Assembly (NCBI GenBank): GCA_017631215.1
Contig: JAGBTR010000110.1
Location: 1-7,310 of the forward strand
DNA length: 7,310 nt
Direction of reading: 5' to 3'
From: Clostridia bacterium
GTDB taxonomy: Bacteria > Bacillota > Clostridia > Oscillospirales > CAG-272
In this document: in pieces, positions 6,659 to 7,310 of the stretch
Numbering within the stretch: position 1 is the stretch's first letter
How the letters are laid out: each line of letters starts with the position of its first letter
Notes under the pieces: model-generated
Databases searched by the model: none
The model's input: the letters and a program-made list of their open reading frames with translations, nothing else
What the model was told of the DNA's origin: nothing
Program-made: the position numbers and the translations under genes

Positions 6659-6721
6659 AGGATTCGAACCTAGGTAATGACGGAGTCAGAGTCCGTTGCC
6701 TTACCGCTTGGCGATGCCCCA
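6646..6721 (-). tRNA. tRNA-Gln, anticodon CUG
   Basis: The 76-base gene includes an encoded CCA (6648-6646). The acceptor stem is TGGGGCA with TGCCCCA, the discriminator is G, the anticodon stem is ACGGA/TCCGT and the loop CTCTGAC, giving anticodon CTG, which reads CAG (Gln). The T-arm is CCTAG, TTCGAAT, with the closing stem CTAG(T)-type pairing. It has its own promoter and terminator, so it is a single-gene transcript. Its 3' end is repeated three times to the left, in whole or part. Confidence 0.95.
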
Positions 6722-6739
6722 ATATTCTTAACGGATGAT

Positions 6740-6768
6740 ATTATAGCAGAAACAAATGCGGTTGTCAA
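6740..6768 (-). promoter_or_regulatory. tRNA-Gln promoter, full consensus
   Basis: Minus strand: TTGACA (6768-6763), 17 bases, TATAAT (6745-6740), with TGC before the -10. Predicted start is near 6733, about 12 bases before the mature 5' end. A near-ideal promoter is expected for a stable RNA gene. Confidence 0.9.
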
Positions 6769-6837
6769 GGGTTTTTGTTAAAATTTATTCAATATTTTTG
6801 CTATCTTTTTCAGATAGCCTCAAAAAGGCGTCGCTTG

Positions 6838-6867
6838 TTGACAATTTGCGCTCTTTTGTGCTATAAT
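6838..6867 (+). promoter_or_regulatory. Promoter of the right-edge membrane protein gene
   Basis: TTGACA (6838-6843), 18 bases, TATAAT (6862-6867) with TGC before the -10, the same layout as the copper ATPase promoter. Start is near 6874, leaving a leader of about 17 bases with AAGGAG at 6879-6884. Confidence 0.85.
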
Positions 6868-6890
6868 GAAAAAAAAAGAAGGAGTGCGCG

Positions 6891-7310
6891 ATGGAAAAGA
6901 AGACGAAAAACAAAATCACACGCGGGGCGGTCGGCGAGCATCTGTACATCACACAGCGCGGCACGGTCGTGTTGGATGCATTCATTGTGCTGATCATGCT
7001 GCTTCTGTTTACGCCGCTGTTTTTTCTTGGGCTGTTTCTGGCTCGGTTCCTGCCCCTTTTGGGTGGTCTGTTTGCGGCGTTTTGCCCGATCCCGCCAGCC
7101 TTTTGCACATACAATCTGTGCAAGGAGATCCGAATTGCCCGATGCTTGAAGCGCGGCGAGTTTTCCGTCGTCAAGGACACGGTAGCCTACCGTGCCAAGG
7201 GAGAGATGCCGAGATACGGCGAGGGTCGCGGCTCGGTCAATGTCATCTATTTTGTCGAGCACGACAGGTACGTCGTTTCGTCCTCGACCTTTGATATGTG
7301 CGGGGAGGGC
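6891..7310 (+). CDS. Unidentified two-helix membrane protein, 5' part (runs off window)
   Basis: The first 140 codons are open to the right edge. The ATG at 6891 sits six bases after AAGGAG and close behind a consensus promoter. The N-terminus is short and basic (MEKKTKNKITRGAVGEH), then come two hydrophobic helices, about 28-50 (FIVLIMLLLFTPLFFLGLF) and about 53-76 joined by a short turn, so both ends should be cytoplasmic. After a basic stretch (KEIRIARCLKRGE, 78-90) a soluble, strand-rich region begins (FSVVKDTVAYRAKGE; VNVIYFVEHDRYVVSS). Composition is G/C-rich like the core genes. I do not recognise the family. Confidence 0.85.
   Translation, partial: MEKKTKNKITRGAVGEHLYITQRGTVVLDAFIVLIMLLLFTPLFFLGLFLARFLPLLGGLFAAFCPIPPAFCTYNLCKEIRIARCLKRGEFSVVKDTVAYRAKGEMPRYGEGRGSVNVIYFVEHDRYVVSSSTFDMCGEG

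Noticed and set aside
6866..7294. Plus-strand open frame of 142 codons starting at 6866
   Set aside because: It begins at the -10 element, has no RBS, and is out of frame with the ATG at 6891, which gives a coherent membrane protein.

Overview
The window looks like part of the chromosome of a clostridial bacterium (Bacillota), probably an uncultured gut lineage. The support is inferential: the DnaA has Firmicutes-type sequence (Walker A, sensor and SRFEWGLTADI motifs), promoters and Shine-Dalgarno sites are strong and consensus-like, the tRNA encodes its own CCA, and there is a YcxB-like protein. Base composition is uneven. By hand count, 46 of 60 bases are G/C at 4561-4620 inside the copper ATPase gene, against 19 of 60 at 5881-5940 inside the YcxB-like gene.

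Left part (1-2402): dnaA lies on the minus strand (978-2402). Its 3' flank, about 980 bp, has no convincing gene and carries the marks of a replication origin. There are four exact TGTGGAAAA boxes (TTTTCCACA on the other strand), a tight cluster of near-matches beside the dnaA stop codon, and a TAG-TAG-TAG / GC-rich / DnaA-box arrangement like the Bacillus subtilis basal unwinding element. DnaA itself has a changed DNA-recognition motif (RHYST in place of the usual RDHTT). Further left is a densely folded hairpin region.

Centre (2403-5275): a 229-bp divergent intergenic region carries the dnaA promoter (minus) and the promoter of a P1B-type Cu(I)-exporting ATPase (plus, 2632-5169). The copper promoter has a G7-T-G6 tract in its spacer. 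Its Shine-Dalgarno site can be closed in a perfect 6-bp hairpin next to the AUG. The ATPase ends in a second CopZ-like metal-binding domain preceded by an in-frame Shine-Dalgarno site and ATG, so one gene may give both a fused and a free copper chaperone.

Right part (5276-6721): this is a mosaic of palindromes, an unidentified gene remnant and an AT-rich YcxB-like membrane protein gene. Part of it (5578-6644) is bracketed by a direct repeat of the 3' end of tRNA-Gln(CUG), the layout left by integration into a tRNA gene. The tRNA (6646-6721, minus) has a strong promoter and a UUCG-capped terminator that belongs to a larger inverted duplication of the tRNA end.

Far right (6722-7310): a plus-strand gene with consensus promoter and RBS encodes the first 140 residues of an unidentified two-helix membrane protein and runs off the window.
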